A stretch of 64,000 nucleotides of DNA, from NCBI GenBank assembly GCA_024401475.1, contig JAKSKZ010000007.1:1-64000 (forward strand), written 5' to 3'. The translations under genes were made by a program, and so were the position numbers. Each line of letters starts with the position of its first letter. The stretch's first letter is position 1. This DNA comes from Paludibacteraceae bacterium. GTDB lineage: Bacteria; Bacteroidota; Bacteroidia; Bacteroidales; Paludibacteraceae. This document shows, one piece after another, positions 35,295 through 41,750 of the stretch. The notes under the pieces are model-generated. The model had not been told where the DNA came from, ran no database searches, and was given only the letters and a program-made list of their open reading frames with translations.

Positions 35295-36431
35295 ATGAAT
35301 TACACTGACACAAAGCAACATTATGAAATTTTGGATGGCTTACGTGGTGTGGCGGCCATTATGGTGGTATTGGCGCATATCACGCAAAGTTATGCGATAG
35401 ATTTTTTTAGTTTACCCATTGGACATGGTTATTTAGCAGTTGATTTTTTCTTTGTACTATCAGGTTTTGTAATAGGTTATGCCTACGACGACCGTTGGGG
35501 TAAGATGACGACTGTTGACTTTATGAAACGCAGGCTCATCCGTTTGCATCCAATGGTTATTGCCGGATCCGTAATCGGAGCAATCCTATTTTATTTTGCT
35601 GATTGTGAATTATATCCGCTTATACATGATACAAAATGGTGGATGTTGCTTATCGCCTTTGTTCTATGTTTGTTGATGATACCACTTCCTTACTCTTATG
35701 ATATACGAATAAGGCAAGAGATGTTTCCGACCAACGGGCCTCAGTGGACCTTGTTCTATGAATATGTGGCTAACGTAGTATATGCGTTGGTTTTAAGAAG
35801 ACTGCCCACAAAAATACTTGTGGCATTGGCAGTCTTCGCTGCTTTTTTCACTATAGATTGGGGTTTAGGCTGGAATGTATTAGACAAACCAGGATTCTTC
35901 TATGTCGGTTTATTTGAATTTGGATGGTCGACCAATATTCCGCATGTTCACGTTGCTTTAGTGCGTTTGTCCTATCCGTTTATAGCAGGATTGTTGCTGT
36001 CAAGAACGAAGGCGTACATAACACTTAAAGGAGGATTCTGGTGGTGCGCTTCGATTATTGTGCTTGTACTTTGTTGGCCTCATTTGGGTGGTTATGATCC
36101 AACAACATTCTGGCATAACGGATTATATGAGACATTGTGCATACTTCTTGTATTTCCATTGGTGGTGTCTATTGGAGCTGGAAGCAGAATGACGGACACA
36201 CGTTCAACGCAAATCTGTAATTTCCTGGGCGAGATTTCGTTCCCAATTTATATCACACATTTTCCGTTAATCTATATTCACGAGAAATGGGTGTTCTTAA
36301 ATAAGGAGTCTTCATTACCAATAATGATAGGCGAAGCTGTCTTGGTGTTCATTTTGAGCGTAGGATTAGCCTATGCACTCTACAGATACTACGATCAGCC
36401 TGTACGAAAGCTGCTTAAGAAAAAACTATGA
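35295..36431 (+). CDS. Acyltransferase family 3 (OafA/YrhL-type) membrane protein
   Basis: This 378-residue protein has about ten hydrophobic spans. The opening YEILDGLRGVAAIMVVLAHI is the acyltransferase-3 signature with the conserved His, followed by LAVDFFFVLSGFVIGYAYDDRW and FMKRRLIRLHP. Such enzymes acetylate or otherwise acylate cell-surface sugars, lipopolysaccharide or secondary metabolites. The acceptor cannot be told here. It lies in the second module between guaA-tail copies 2 and 3, preceded by an AT-rich region with a TAATATTG -7-like box and followed by a strong terminator. It may alter surface glycans, for example in phage or host interactions. Confidence 0.9.
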   Translation: MNYTDTKQHYEILDGLRGVAAIMVVLAHITQSYAIDFFSLPIGHGYLAVDFFFVLSGFVIGYAYDDRWGKMTTVDFMKRRLIRLHPMVIAGSVIGAILFYFADCELYPLIHDTKWWMLLIAFVLCLLMIPLPYSYDIRIRQEMFPTNGPQWTLFYEYVANVVYALVLRRLPTKILVALAVFAAFFTIDWGLGWNVLDKPGFFYVGLFEFGWSTNIPHVHVALVRLSYPFIAGLLLSRTKAYITLKGGFWWCASIIVLVLCWPHLGGYDPTTFWHNGLYETLCILLVFPLVVSIGAGSRMTDTRSTQICNFLGEISFPIYITHFPLIYIHEKWVFLNKESSLPIMIGEAVLVFILSVGLAYALYRYYDQPVRKLLKKKL

Positions 36432-36473
36432 TGTGGTTATTGGCACATTTCATTCAAAGCTGAATACAAATTT

Positions 36474-36502
36474 AGAGGTGTCTGACAAGGACGCCTCTTT
36501 TT
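36474..36502 (+). terminator. Terminator after the acyltransferase
   Basis: AGAGGTGTC (36474-36482) and GACGCCTCT (36490-36498) pair with one G-U and are followed by TTTT. Confidence 0.8.
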
Positions 36503-36532
36503 GTTATGTGTTGTCTTTTTTTATTACATTTG
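36500..36532 (+). promoter_or_regulatory. Promoter of the DUF3791-DUF3990 operon
   Basis: TTTG (36500-36503), 21 nt, TACATTTG (36525-36532), 25 bp before the first ATG. It overlaps the T-run of the preceding terminator. Confidence 0.7.
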
Positions 36533-36556
36533 TAACCGATAAAACCTTCAACGATT

Positions 36557-36775
36557 ATGTCAAAAGAAGAAATTGATAAATCTTACTTTTTGGCGTTTTG
36601 TATAGAACAATACAAAACACAGAAGGGTATAGATGGGGCAAAAGTTGCGACTCTTTTTTTTGATAAAGGAGTAGCGGAGTATCTTATGGATAATTTTGAG
36701 GTGTTGCATACGCAAAGTCGACAATGGTTGATAGAGGAGATTGATAATTATCTAAAGAATAATCGTGCATCATGA
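36557..36775 (+). CDS. DUF3791-family small protein
   Basis: This 72-residue protein is of unknown function. FLAFCIEQYKTQKGIDGAKV...YLMDNFEVLHTQSRQWLIEEI is the DUF3791 pattern (a helical domain with a conserved LHT motif). The gene overlaps the DUF3990 gene by 4 bp (ATGA). DUF3791 genes repeatedly neighbour DUF3990 genes in Bacteroidota and Firmicutes, which suggests an immunity, antitoxin or partner role. That role is inference. Confidence 0.8.
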   Translation: MSKEEIDKSYFLAFCIEQYKTQKGIDGAKVATLFFDKGVAEYLMDNFEVLHTQSRQWLIEEIDNYLKNNRAS

Positions 36776-37269
36776 AGATAAAACTATACCACGAAAGTCT
36801 TGAAATTGTGGACACTCCTCAGATATTAGAGCCGAACAGAACACTTGATTATGGAAAAGGATTTTATACCACGACCAATTTCGATCAGGCAAAGGATTGG
36901 GTGTTTCGACATAAAAGAGATAAAGAAAAACCTTCTTGTGGTTACGTCAACGTATATGAAATAGACATTGATGATGTTCGTAATGCTCATACGTTGTGGT
37001 TTGAAGAACCAACTGAAGAGTGGGTGGATTTCGTGAATAATAATCGTAGCGATAAGACCTTTTCCCACAACTATGATTTTGTCTATGGACCAGTAGCGAA
37101 CGACAAAGTGTATGCGGCTTTTGCGTTGTTTGAGAGTGGATTATTAAATAAAATCGAACTAATACGAGAACTTAAAACATATACATTAGTAGATCAGCTA
37201 TTGTTTCATACATCCGATGCATTGTCTAAACTTAAATATGTAGAATCTGTAAAAATTGCAATACAATGA
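36772..37269 (+). CDS. DUF3990-family protein, ADP-ribosyltransferase-like
   Basis: This is a 165-residue protein. LYHESLEIVDTPQI (about 4-17), LDYGKGFYTTTNFDQAKDWV (about 26-45), VNVYEID, EEWVDFVNNNR and HNYDFVYGPVANDKVYAA are the DUF3990 signature blocks. As I recall, the family belongs to the ADP-ribosyltransferase superfamily: LYH and GKGFYTT would correspond to the NAD-binding His and Tyr strands. It is predicted to be a cytosolic ART-type effector or toxin. Activity is untested here. It is translationally coupled on both sides: 4-bp overlaps with the upstream DUF3791 gene and the downstream small gene. Confidence 0.82.
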   Translation: MKIKLYHESLEIVDTPQILEPNRTLDYGKGFYTTTNFDQAKDWVFRHKRDKEKPSCGYVNVYEIDIDDVRNAHTLWFEEPTEEWVDFVNNNRSDKTFSHNYDFVYGPVANDKVYAAFALFESGLLNKIELIRELKTYTLVDQLLFHTSDALSKLKYVESVKIAIQ

Positions 37270-37478
37270 ATTTAGAAATAACAGATAAAAATCTACATCT
37301 GCTATTGCCAGGCAAAGTGGTTGCGGTTTCTGCAATCTACGCAGAAGAACATCATTGCTCTATGATGGATGCGATGCGAAAATTCTATGCGTCAGAGGTT
37401 TACCAAATGCTTCAGAAGGAAGAAACAAAGTATTGGCATTTCGGAGCCGTTGCTTTGTATGAGATCTGGCAATCATAG
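37266..37478 (+). CDS. Small helical protein coupled to DUF3990
   Basis: This 70-residue protein has no firm family. It reads LLLPGKVVAVSAIYAEEHHCSM, then DAMRKFYASEVYQMLQ and EETKYWHFGAVALYEIW. I have an impression of similar short proteins next to DUF3990 genes but cannot assign a name. It overlaps the DUF3990 stop by 4 bp and ends 2 bp before guaA-tail copy 3. By position it completes a three-gene toxin-antitoxin-like operon; which small protein would neutralise DUF3990 is unknown. Confidence 0.7.
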   Translation: MNLEITDKNLHLLLPGKVVAVSAIYAEEHHCSMMDAMRKFYASEVYQMLQKEETKYWHFGAVALYEIWQS

Positions 37479-37480
37479 AT

Positions 37481-37533
37481 CATTGTGGTACGACGTCACA
37501 CAAAAGCCACCAGGAACAATTGAGTGGGAGTAA
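37481..37533 (+). repeat. guaA 3'-end direct repeat, copy 3
   Basis: CATTGTGGTACGACGTCACA... differs from copy 1 by CAC to CAA (His to Gln) and GAA to GAG, and reads LWYDVTQKPPGTIEWE then stop. Its single Gln codon is CAA, the host norm, so this may be the displaced original 3' end of guaA. It closes a 2.4-kb module. Confidence 0.88.
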
Positions 37534-37534
37534 T

Positions 37535-37557
37535 GTAGGGGGGCAAAATCGCCCTAC
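37535..37557. repeat. Palindrome after guaA-tail copy 3
   Basis: GTAGGG...CCCTAC with an 11-nt loop. A second small palindrome, GCTCG/CGAGC, lies within the following AGCGAGCTCGGAGAGCGAGC. Confidence 0.5.
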
Positions 37558-37602
37558 CAAAGCGAGCTCGGAGAGCGAGCAAAAATAAGCGTGTTTGGAC
37601 AA

Positions 37603-37634
37603 ATTGTATATAATCGCCTTTTTCATTACATTTG
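37603..37634 (+). promoter_or_regulatory. Promoter of the polyvalent-type kinase gene
   Basis: ATTG (37603-37606), 20 nt, TACATTTG (37627-37634), 22 bp before the ATG. Confidence 0.6.
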
Positions 37635-37655
37635 TGGCCATAGAACTAATAAATT

Positions 37656-38480
37656 ATGAACAACACAGATTTTTGGGCTAGTATAAATGCAATTATAGCA
37701 GGTGGATTCACACCCGAAGGTCTGTCTATATTGGACGAATATGCAGACAAATTCACATGCGGAAAGCTTTTATATAAACGATTTTCACCGTCAGAACAGC
37801 ATGGCTGCTCAACGGGAGGTTATGCACATGTCATTGCATCCCTACTCGCGGGAGCAGAAAATCGCTCAGGTTCAGAGACTGAAGGAAAAAACGATTTCCA
37901 AAGACAGTGCAAACGAGCAGAGACGCAAGCAAAATATATAGAAAATTGGGCTCGTAAGGCTGGATGTTGGATTGATGATGTTGATGAAATCCTTGAAAGC
38001 TTGATGGGAGCGCAAATAGCAGAGGGAGGAGAAGCTCATGTCTATGATCACGGCACTACATTGGTGAAATCCATTGGCCTTGATTATTTTATAGAACCAA
38101 TTTTAGCTCTTGACAGAGTGACTTTACACAACACATATTTCCCAGAAACAAAATTAGTTGTTATTGGATTTGGAAGAGATAAGAATGAAGAGTTTAGGAT
38201 TCTGATTGAGCAACCTTTTATCGAAGGTTCTCAAATGACAGACCAAGAAATTGCGGATTTCATGAACAAAATGGGATTCAAATTGATTAATCCACGAAAT
38301 TGGACGTTTGCAACCTCAGATATTTATTTGAGTGATATGCACGATGAGAATGTGATACGCTCAGCACAGGGCAATATTTTTGTTGTGGATTGTGATATAC
38401 GAATCAACACTCCTGAGTTACGTTGTGGTGGAATCAGGCAATTGACCACAGAGGTTGAGTTTGTAAAGGATAATAATTAG
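37656..38480 (+). CDS. Putative kinase of the polyvalent-protein type (Kinase-PolyVal-like)
   Basis: This is a 274-residue protein. From about residue 125 it shows a small protein-kinase-like fold: a glycine-rich segment EGGEAHVYDHGTTLVKSIG with a candidate ATP-binding Lys, LHNTYFPETKLVVIGFGR, a hinge-like ILIEQPFIEG, a catalytic-loop-like LSDMHDENVI with Asp and Asn, and VVDCDIRIN as the metal-binding Asp. This matches my recollection of the kinase found in phage and plasmid polyvalent proteins. The N-terminal ~120 residues are unassigned. A mobile-element or defence role is inferred from family and location. It has its own promoter and terminator, like a stand-alone cassette. Confidence 0.7.
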   Translation: MNNTDFWASINAIIAGGFTPEGLSILDEYADKFTCGKLLYKRFSPSEQHGCSTGGYAHVIASLLAGAENRSGSETEGKNDFQRQCKRAETQAKYIENWARKAGCWIDDVDEILESLMGAQIAEGGEAHVYDHGTTLVKSIGLDYFIEPILALDRVTLHNTYFPETKLVVIGFGRDKNEEFRILIEQPFIEGSQMTDQEIADFMNKMGFKLINPRNWTFATSDIYLSDMHDENVIRSAQGNIFVVDCDIRINTPELRCGGIRQLTTEVEFVKDNN

Positions 38481-38505
38481 AGGCGTCTGATGAGGACGTC
38501 TCTTT
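38478..38505 (+). terminator. Terminator after the kinase gene
   Basis: AGAGGCGTC (38478-38486, overlapping the TAG stop) and GACGTCTCT (38494-38502) pair with one G-U and are followed by TTT. It is related in sequence to the terminator at 36474-36502. The 308 bp from 38481 to 38788 otherwise hold only the GH51 promoter. Confidence 0.75.
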
Positions 38506-38723
38506 TGTTTTATGTTGTCTTTTAGATGACCTATATAAATTGATTTCGAGGAATTTTTGATTTTTTTGTGTACGGAAGAAAGGAGCAATGCGAGCACTGT
38601 GACCGAGAAACAACAAGATGCCAAAACAAAATCAAGAAACTCCGAAAAGTTTATGAGGTGTCGCTTATTATTGAAAATTTAAAAACGGTAAATTTATAGA
38701 GTTACCATTAGTGTAATAGGCAA

Positions 38724-38755
38724 TTTGCTATTTGCGGATTTTAGGGTTACCTTTG
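38724..38755 (+). promoter_or_regulatory. GH51 promoter
   Basis: TTTG (38724-38727), 20 nt, TACCTTTG (38748-38755). The implied transcript start (about 38762) lies after the longest-frame Met at 38732, so the ATG at 38789 is the real start. Confidence 0.8.
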
Positions 38756-38788
38756 TTTATTCAAAATCTTTTTCAAACACACGCTTTT

Positions 38789-40792
38789 ATGAAATTATCC
38801 CAATATAGTGCACTGATAGCATTATTCGCTTCAAGTTTAGGCATCAATGCCGAGACACATGTTTTCGACATTGCCACCAATAAGTTGGGGGCGGAAATCC
38901 CTCACACCATGTACGGAATCTTCTTTGAAGACATCAACTACGGTGCCGACGGAGGCTTGTACGGAGAACTCATAAAAAACCGATCGTTCGAGTTTCCACA
39001 ACCCTTCATGGGATGGTTGCCCTTCGGTGACGTGAGTTTGCAAAATGACGGACCTTTCGAGCGTTGCCCTCATTATGTTCGCCTATCGGTCAGCGAACAA
39101 CCCAGCAAATGGACGGGTTTGCAAAACGAGGGCTACTTCGGCATAGGCTACTTGAAAGATGCTGAATACCGTTTCACCGTATGGGCAAGAGTACCCAATG
39201 GCGGAAGTGCAAAATTTAGTGCTCAGTTGATCGACATGAGCACGATGGGCGAACGTCAGCAATATTTGGGAGAGACGACCATCACGGTCAATTCGAAGGA
39301 GTGGAAAAAATACGAGGCTATCATCAAATGTGCCGAAACCATCGAAAAAGGATCCTTCCGCATCCTGTTAGACCATAGCAGTTCGCCTGTCGATTTGGAA
39401 CACATCTCCCTCTTTCCGAAGGAGACCTACAAGGGCGACGACAACGGTCTAAGGAAAGACCTTGCCGAATCGTTGGAACAACTCCACCCGGGAGTCTTTC
39501 GTTTTCCTGGTGGTTGCGTAGTGGAAGGCGCTGAACTAGGCAGCCGCTACCAATGGAAAAATTCCGTAGGCCCTGTCGAAAACCGTCCACTCAACGAAAA
39601 CCGCTGGTTGCACAGTTTCGACCACCGCTTGTTCCCCGACTATTTCCAATCCTACGGTTTAGGCTTCTACGAATATTTCCGTTTAGCAGAAGAGATTGGA
39701 GCAGAGCCGCTACCCGTCATCAGTGTGGGATTGGCCTGCCAATACCAAAGCCAAAAGCACCAACCCGTAGATCAACTGCAAAGCTATATTGACGACGCCC
39801 TCGACCTCATCGAATTTGCCAACGGCGATCCTGCCAAAAACAAATGGGCAAAGATTCGTGCCGAGATGGGACACCCAGCACCGTTCAACCTAAAATATCT
39901 GGCTGTGGGCAACGAGCAATGGGGCGAAGAGTACCCTGCCCGACTAAAGCCATTCGTAGAGCAGATTCGTGCCAAATATCCCAACATTCAAATCATCGGT
40001 TCGGCAGGACCCGACTCGGAAGGCGAAAAGTTCGACTACCTCTGGCCTGAAATGCGAAAGTTGAAGGTGGATTTGGTGGACGAGCACTTCTACCGCAACG
40101 AAGAGTGGTTCTTAAAAGCTGGCAACCGCTACGACAACTACAGTCGCAAAGGCCCTAAGGTTTTCGCGGGCGAATATGCTTGTCACGGCACAGGCAAGAA
40201 GTGGAACCATTTCAATGCCGCCCTACTCGAAGCAGCCTTCATGACCAACCTCGAACGAAATGCAGACCTTGTCCGCATGGCCACCTATGCACCACTTTTC
40301 GCACATGTGGAGGGTTGGCAATGGCGTCCAGATGCCATCTGGTTCAACAACACGCAGAAATTCAACACTTGCTCCTATTATGTGCAACAGATGTATGCCA
40401 CCAACAAAGGAACGCACGTCTTGCCCTTAACCATGAAGGGCAAACCCGTAGCTGGCAATGCCGACCAAGACGGATTGTTCGCCTCTGCCGTTTTCGACAA
40501 AGAGAAAAACGAAGTGATTATCAAGATTGTCAACACATCCGTTCAAAAACAATCCATCAAGTTCAAATTCAAAGGAGCATCCTACGGCATGATGGAGGAG
40601 GTGAAGGATATGGACATAACAATACTGCATTCGGAGGACTTGGACAGCGAGAACTCCTTGAAAAATCCAAAGGCAATCATCCCTATCTCGATGACAAGCA
40701 AATTTAACGCAAAGGAAGAGACCATCATTCCAAGCAGAACATTCATGATACTCAAGATCAAGAAGGATAAGGTCAATTTGATGAGGGAATAA
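38789..40792 (+). CDS. GH51 alpha-L-arabinofuranosidase, secreted
   Basis: This 667-residue protein begins with a signal peptide (MKLSQYSALIALFASSLGINA). A carbohydrate-binding-like jelly roll (about 50-200) precedes the GH51 barrel, with FRFPGGCVVEG, the acid/base Glu in AVGNEQWGEEY (about residue 374) and the nucleophile Glu in KVFAGEYACHG (about 460). The C-terminal domain is a beta sandwich. The enzyme releases terminal arabinofuranose from arabinoxylan or arabinan side chains. It is probably periplasmic, since no T9SS sorting domain is seen. A degenerate copy of its 3' end follows immediately. Confidence 0.95.
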   Translation: MKLSQYSALIALFASSLGINAETHVFDIATNKLGAEIPHTMYGIFFEDINYGADGGLYGELIKNRSFEFPQPFMGWLPFGDVSLQNDGPFERCPHYVRLSVSEQPSKWTGLQNEGYFGIGYLKDAEYRFTVWARVPNGGSAKFSAQLIDMSTMGERQQYLGETTITVNSKEWKKYEAIIKCAETIEKGSFRILLDHSSSPVDLEHISLFPKETYKGDDNGLRKDLAESLEQLHPGVFRFPGGCVVEGAELGSRYQWKNSVGPVENRPLNENRWLHSFDHRLFPDYFQSYGLGFYEYFRLAEEIGAEPLPVISVGLACQYQSQKHQPVDQLQSYIDDALDLIEFANGDPAKNKWAKIRAEMGHPAPFNLKYLAVGNEQWGEEYPARLKPFVEQIRAKYPNIQIIGSAGPDSEGEKFDYLWPEMRKLKVDLVDEHFYRNEEWFLKAGNRYDNYSRKGPKVFAGEYACHGTGKKWNHFNAALLEAAFMTNLERNADLVRMATYAPLFAHVEGWQWRPDAIWFNNTQKFNTCSYYVQQMYATNKGTHVLPLTMKGKPVAGNADQDGLFASAVFDKEKNEVIIKIVNTSVQKQSIKFKFKGASYGMMEEVKDMDITILHSEDLDSENSLKNPKAIIPISMTSKFNAKEETIIPSRTFMILKIKKDKVNLMRE

Positions 40793-40803
40793 TTAAGTAG
40801 GAG

Positions 40804-40890
40804 CATTCTACACTCGGAAGATTTGAATGGAGAGAACTCCTTGAAAAATTCCAAGCAAAACATTCATGATACTTAGAATTAAGAAATAAG
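40804..40890 (+). pseudogene. Remnant duplicate of the GH51 3' end
   Basis: CATTCTACACTCGGAAG...GAGAACTCCTTGAAAAATTCC, then AAGCAAAACATTCATGATACTTAGAATTAAGAAATAAG, aligns with two segments of the preceding gene (about 40627-40672 and 40731-40770) with the ~60 bp between them lost. It is non-coding. It points to a former tandem GH51 copy or a 3'-end duplication that has decayed. Confidence 0.75.
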
Positions 40891-40895
40891 ATTAT

Positions 40896-41693
40896 ATGGA
40901 AATAGAAAAGGGCATATTCAACCGAACAAAACTTTTGGTGGGCAACGATGCGATGGAACACATCACCCAACAAAAGGTCATCATCTTTGGCGTAGGAGGC
41001 GTAGGCAGCTGGTGCGCTGAGAGTCTGGTACGCTCTGGTGTCAAACATTTGACCATTGTCGATTCCGACTGCGTCTGCATAACCAACGTCAACCGTCAAC
41101 TAATGGCCACCACACAGACCATCGGCAAGGCGAAGGTGGAGGTTTTGAAAGAACGTCTGCTAGAAATATCACCTTCGGCAGAGATCACCGCCCTGCAAAA
41201 AATCTACTCGCCAGAGACCTGTGCAGATTTCCACTTGGAAGAGTACGACTATATTGTCGATGCCATCGACAGCCTATCCAACAAGGCCCATCTGCTATTG
41301 GAAGCAAGCAAACAGAAAGGTAAACTATTCTCCAGCATGGGAGCCGCACTAAAGATGGATCCTACCGCCATCAAGGTGGCTGAATTTTGGAACGTAAGAG
41401 GTTGCCCTCTCGGCGCTGCCCTACGCAAGAAGATGAAAAAAGAGAAGACCTTCCCTAAACACAAATTTCTTTGCGTTTATAGTGAAGAACTTTTAGAGAA
41501 TCAGGGAGAAGGCAGTTCATGCGGAACAAGTGCTTGCGTATGCGCCAAGCGAGAAACAAACAATGCCGATTGGAACAGCAAGAAGGCCCAAATCAATGGA
41601 ACGATGGCTCACATCACAGCCATTTTTGGATTCACCCTCGCCGGGCTAATCTGCCAAGATATGTGGAAGAAAGGCTCACAAAAAGAGGAGTGA
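40896..41693 (+). CDS. tcdA: tRNA threonylcarbamoyladenosine dehydratase (TcdA/CsdL, ThiF-type)
   Basis: This 265-residue protein shows the E1-like Rossmann core with VIIFGVGGVGSWCAESLVRSG (ATP loop), IVDSDCVCITNVNRQ and YIVDAIDSLSNKA. RGCPLGAALRKKMKK and the Cys-rich SSCGTSACVCA segment fit TcdA rather than ThiF or MoeB. It uses ATP to cyclise t6A37 of tRNA to ct6A. The C-terminal HITAIFGFTLAGLICQDMW is the usual membrane-associating helix. It stands alone between the GH51 remnant and a bidirectional hairpin. Confidence 0.93.
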   Translation: MEIEKGIFNRTKLLVGNDAMEHITQQKVIIFGVGGVGSWCAESLVRSGVKHLTIVDSDCVCITNVNRQLMATTQTIGKAKVEVLKERLLEISPSAEITALQKIYSPETCADFHLEEYDYIVDAIDSLSNKAHLLLEASKQKGKLFSSMGAALKMDPTAIKVAEFWNVRGCPLGAALRKKMKKEKTFPKHKFLCVYSEELLENQGEGSSCGTSACVCAKRETNNADWNSKKAQINGTMAHITAIFGFTLAGLICQDMWKKGSQKEE

Positions 41694-41704
41694 AACGTCA
41701 AGGA

Positions 41705-41741
41705 ATTTTACAGATAGGGTTTACTCCCTATTCTGTAAAAT
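41705..41741. terminator. Bidirectional hairpin between tcdA and the T9SS type-B gene
   Basis: ATTTTACAGA-TAGGG pairs with CCCTA-TTCTGTAAAAT around TTTACT, about 14 bp. It lies between two convergent genes. The A/T ends of the stem can act as a weak U-tract on either strand. Confidence 0.65.
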
Positions 41742-41750
41742 GGGGCGACC

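Noticed and set aside
34431..38788. An integrase, recombinase or transposase gene inside the guaA-linked island
   Set aside because: I read all frames in this stretch and found none, so the integration model has no enzyme in the window.
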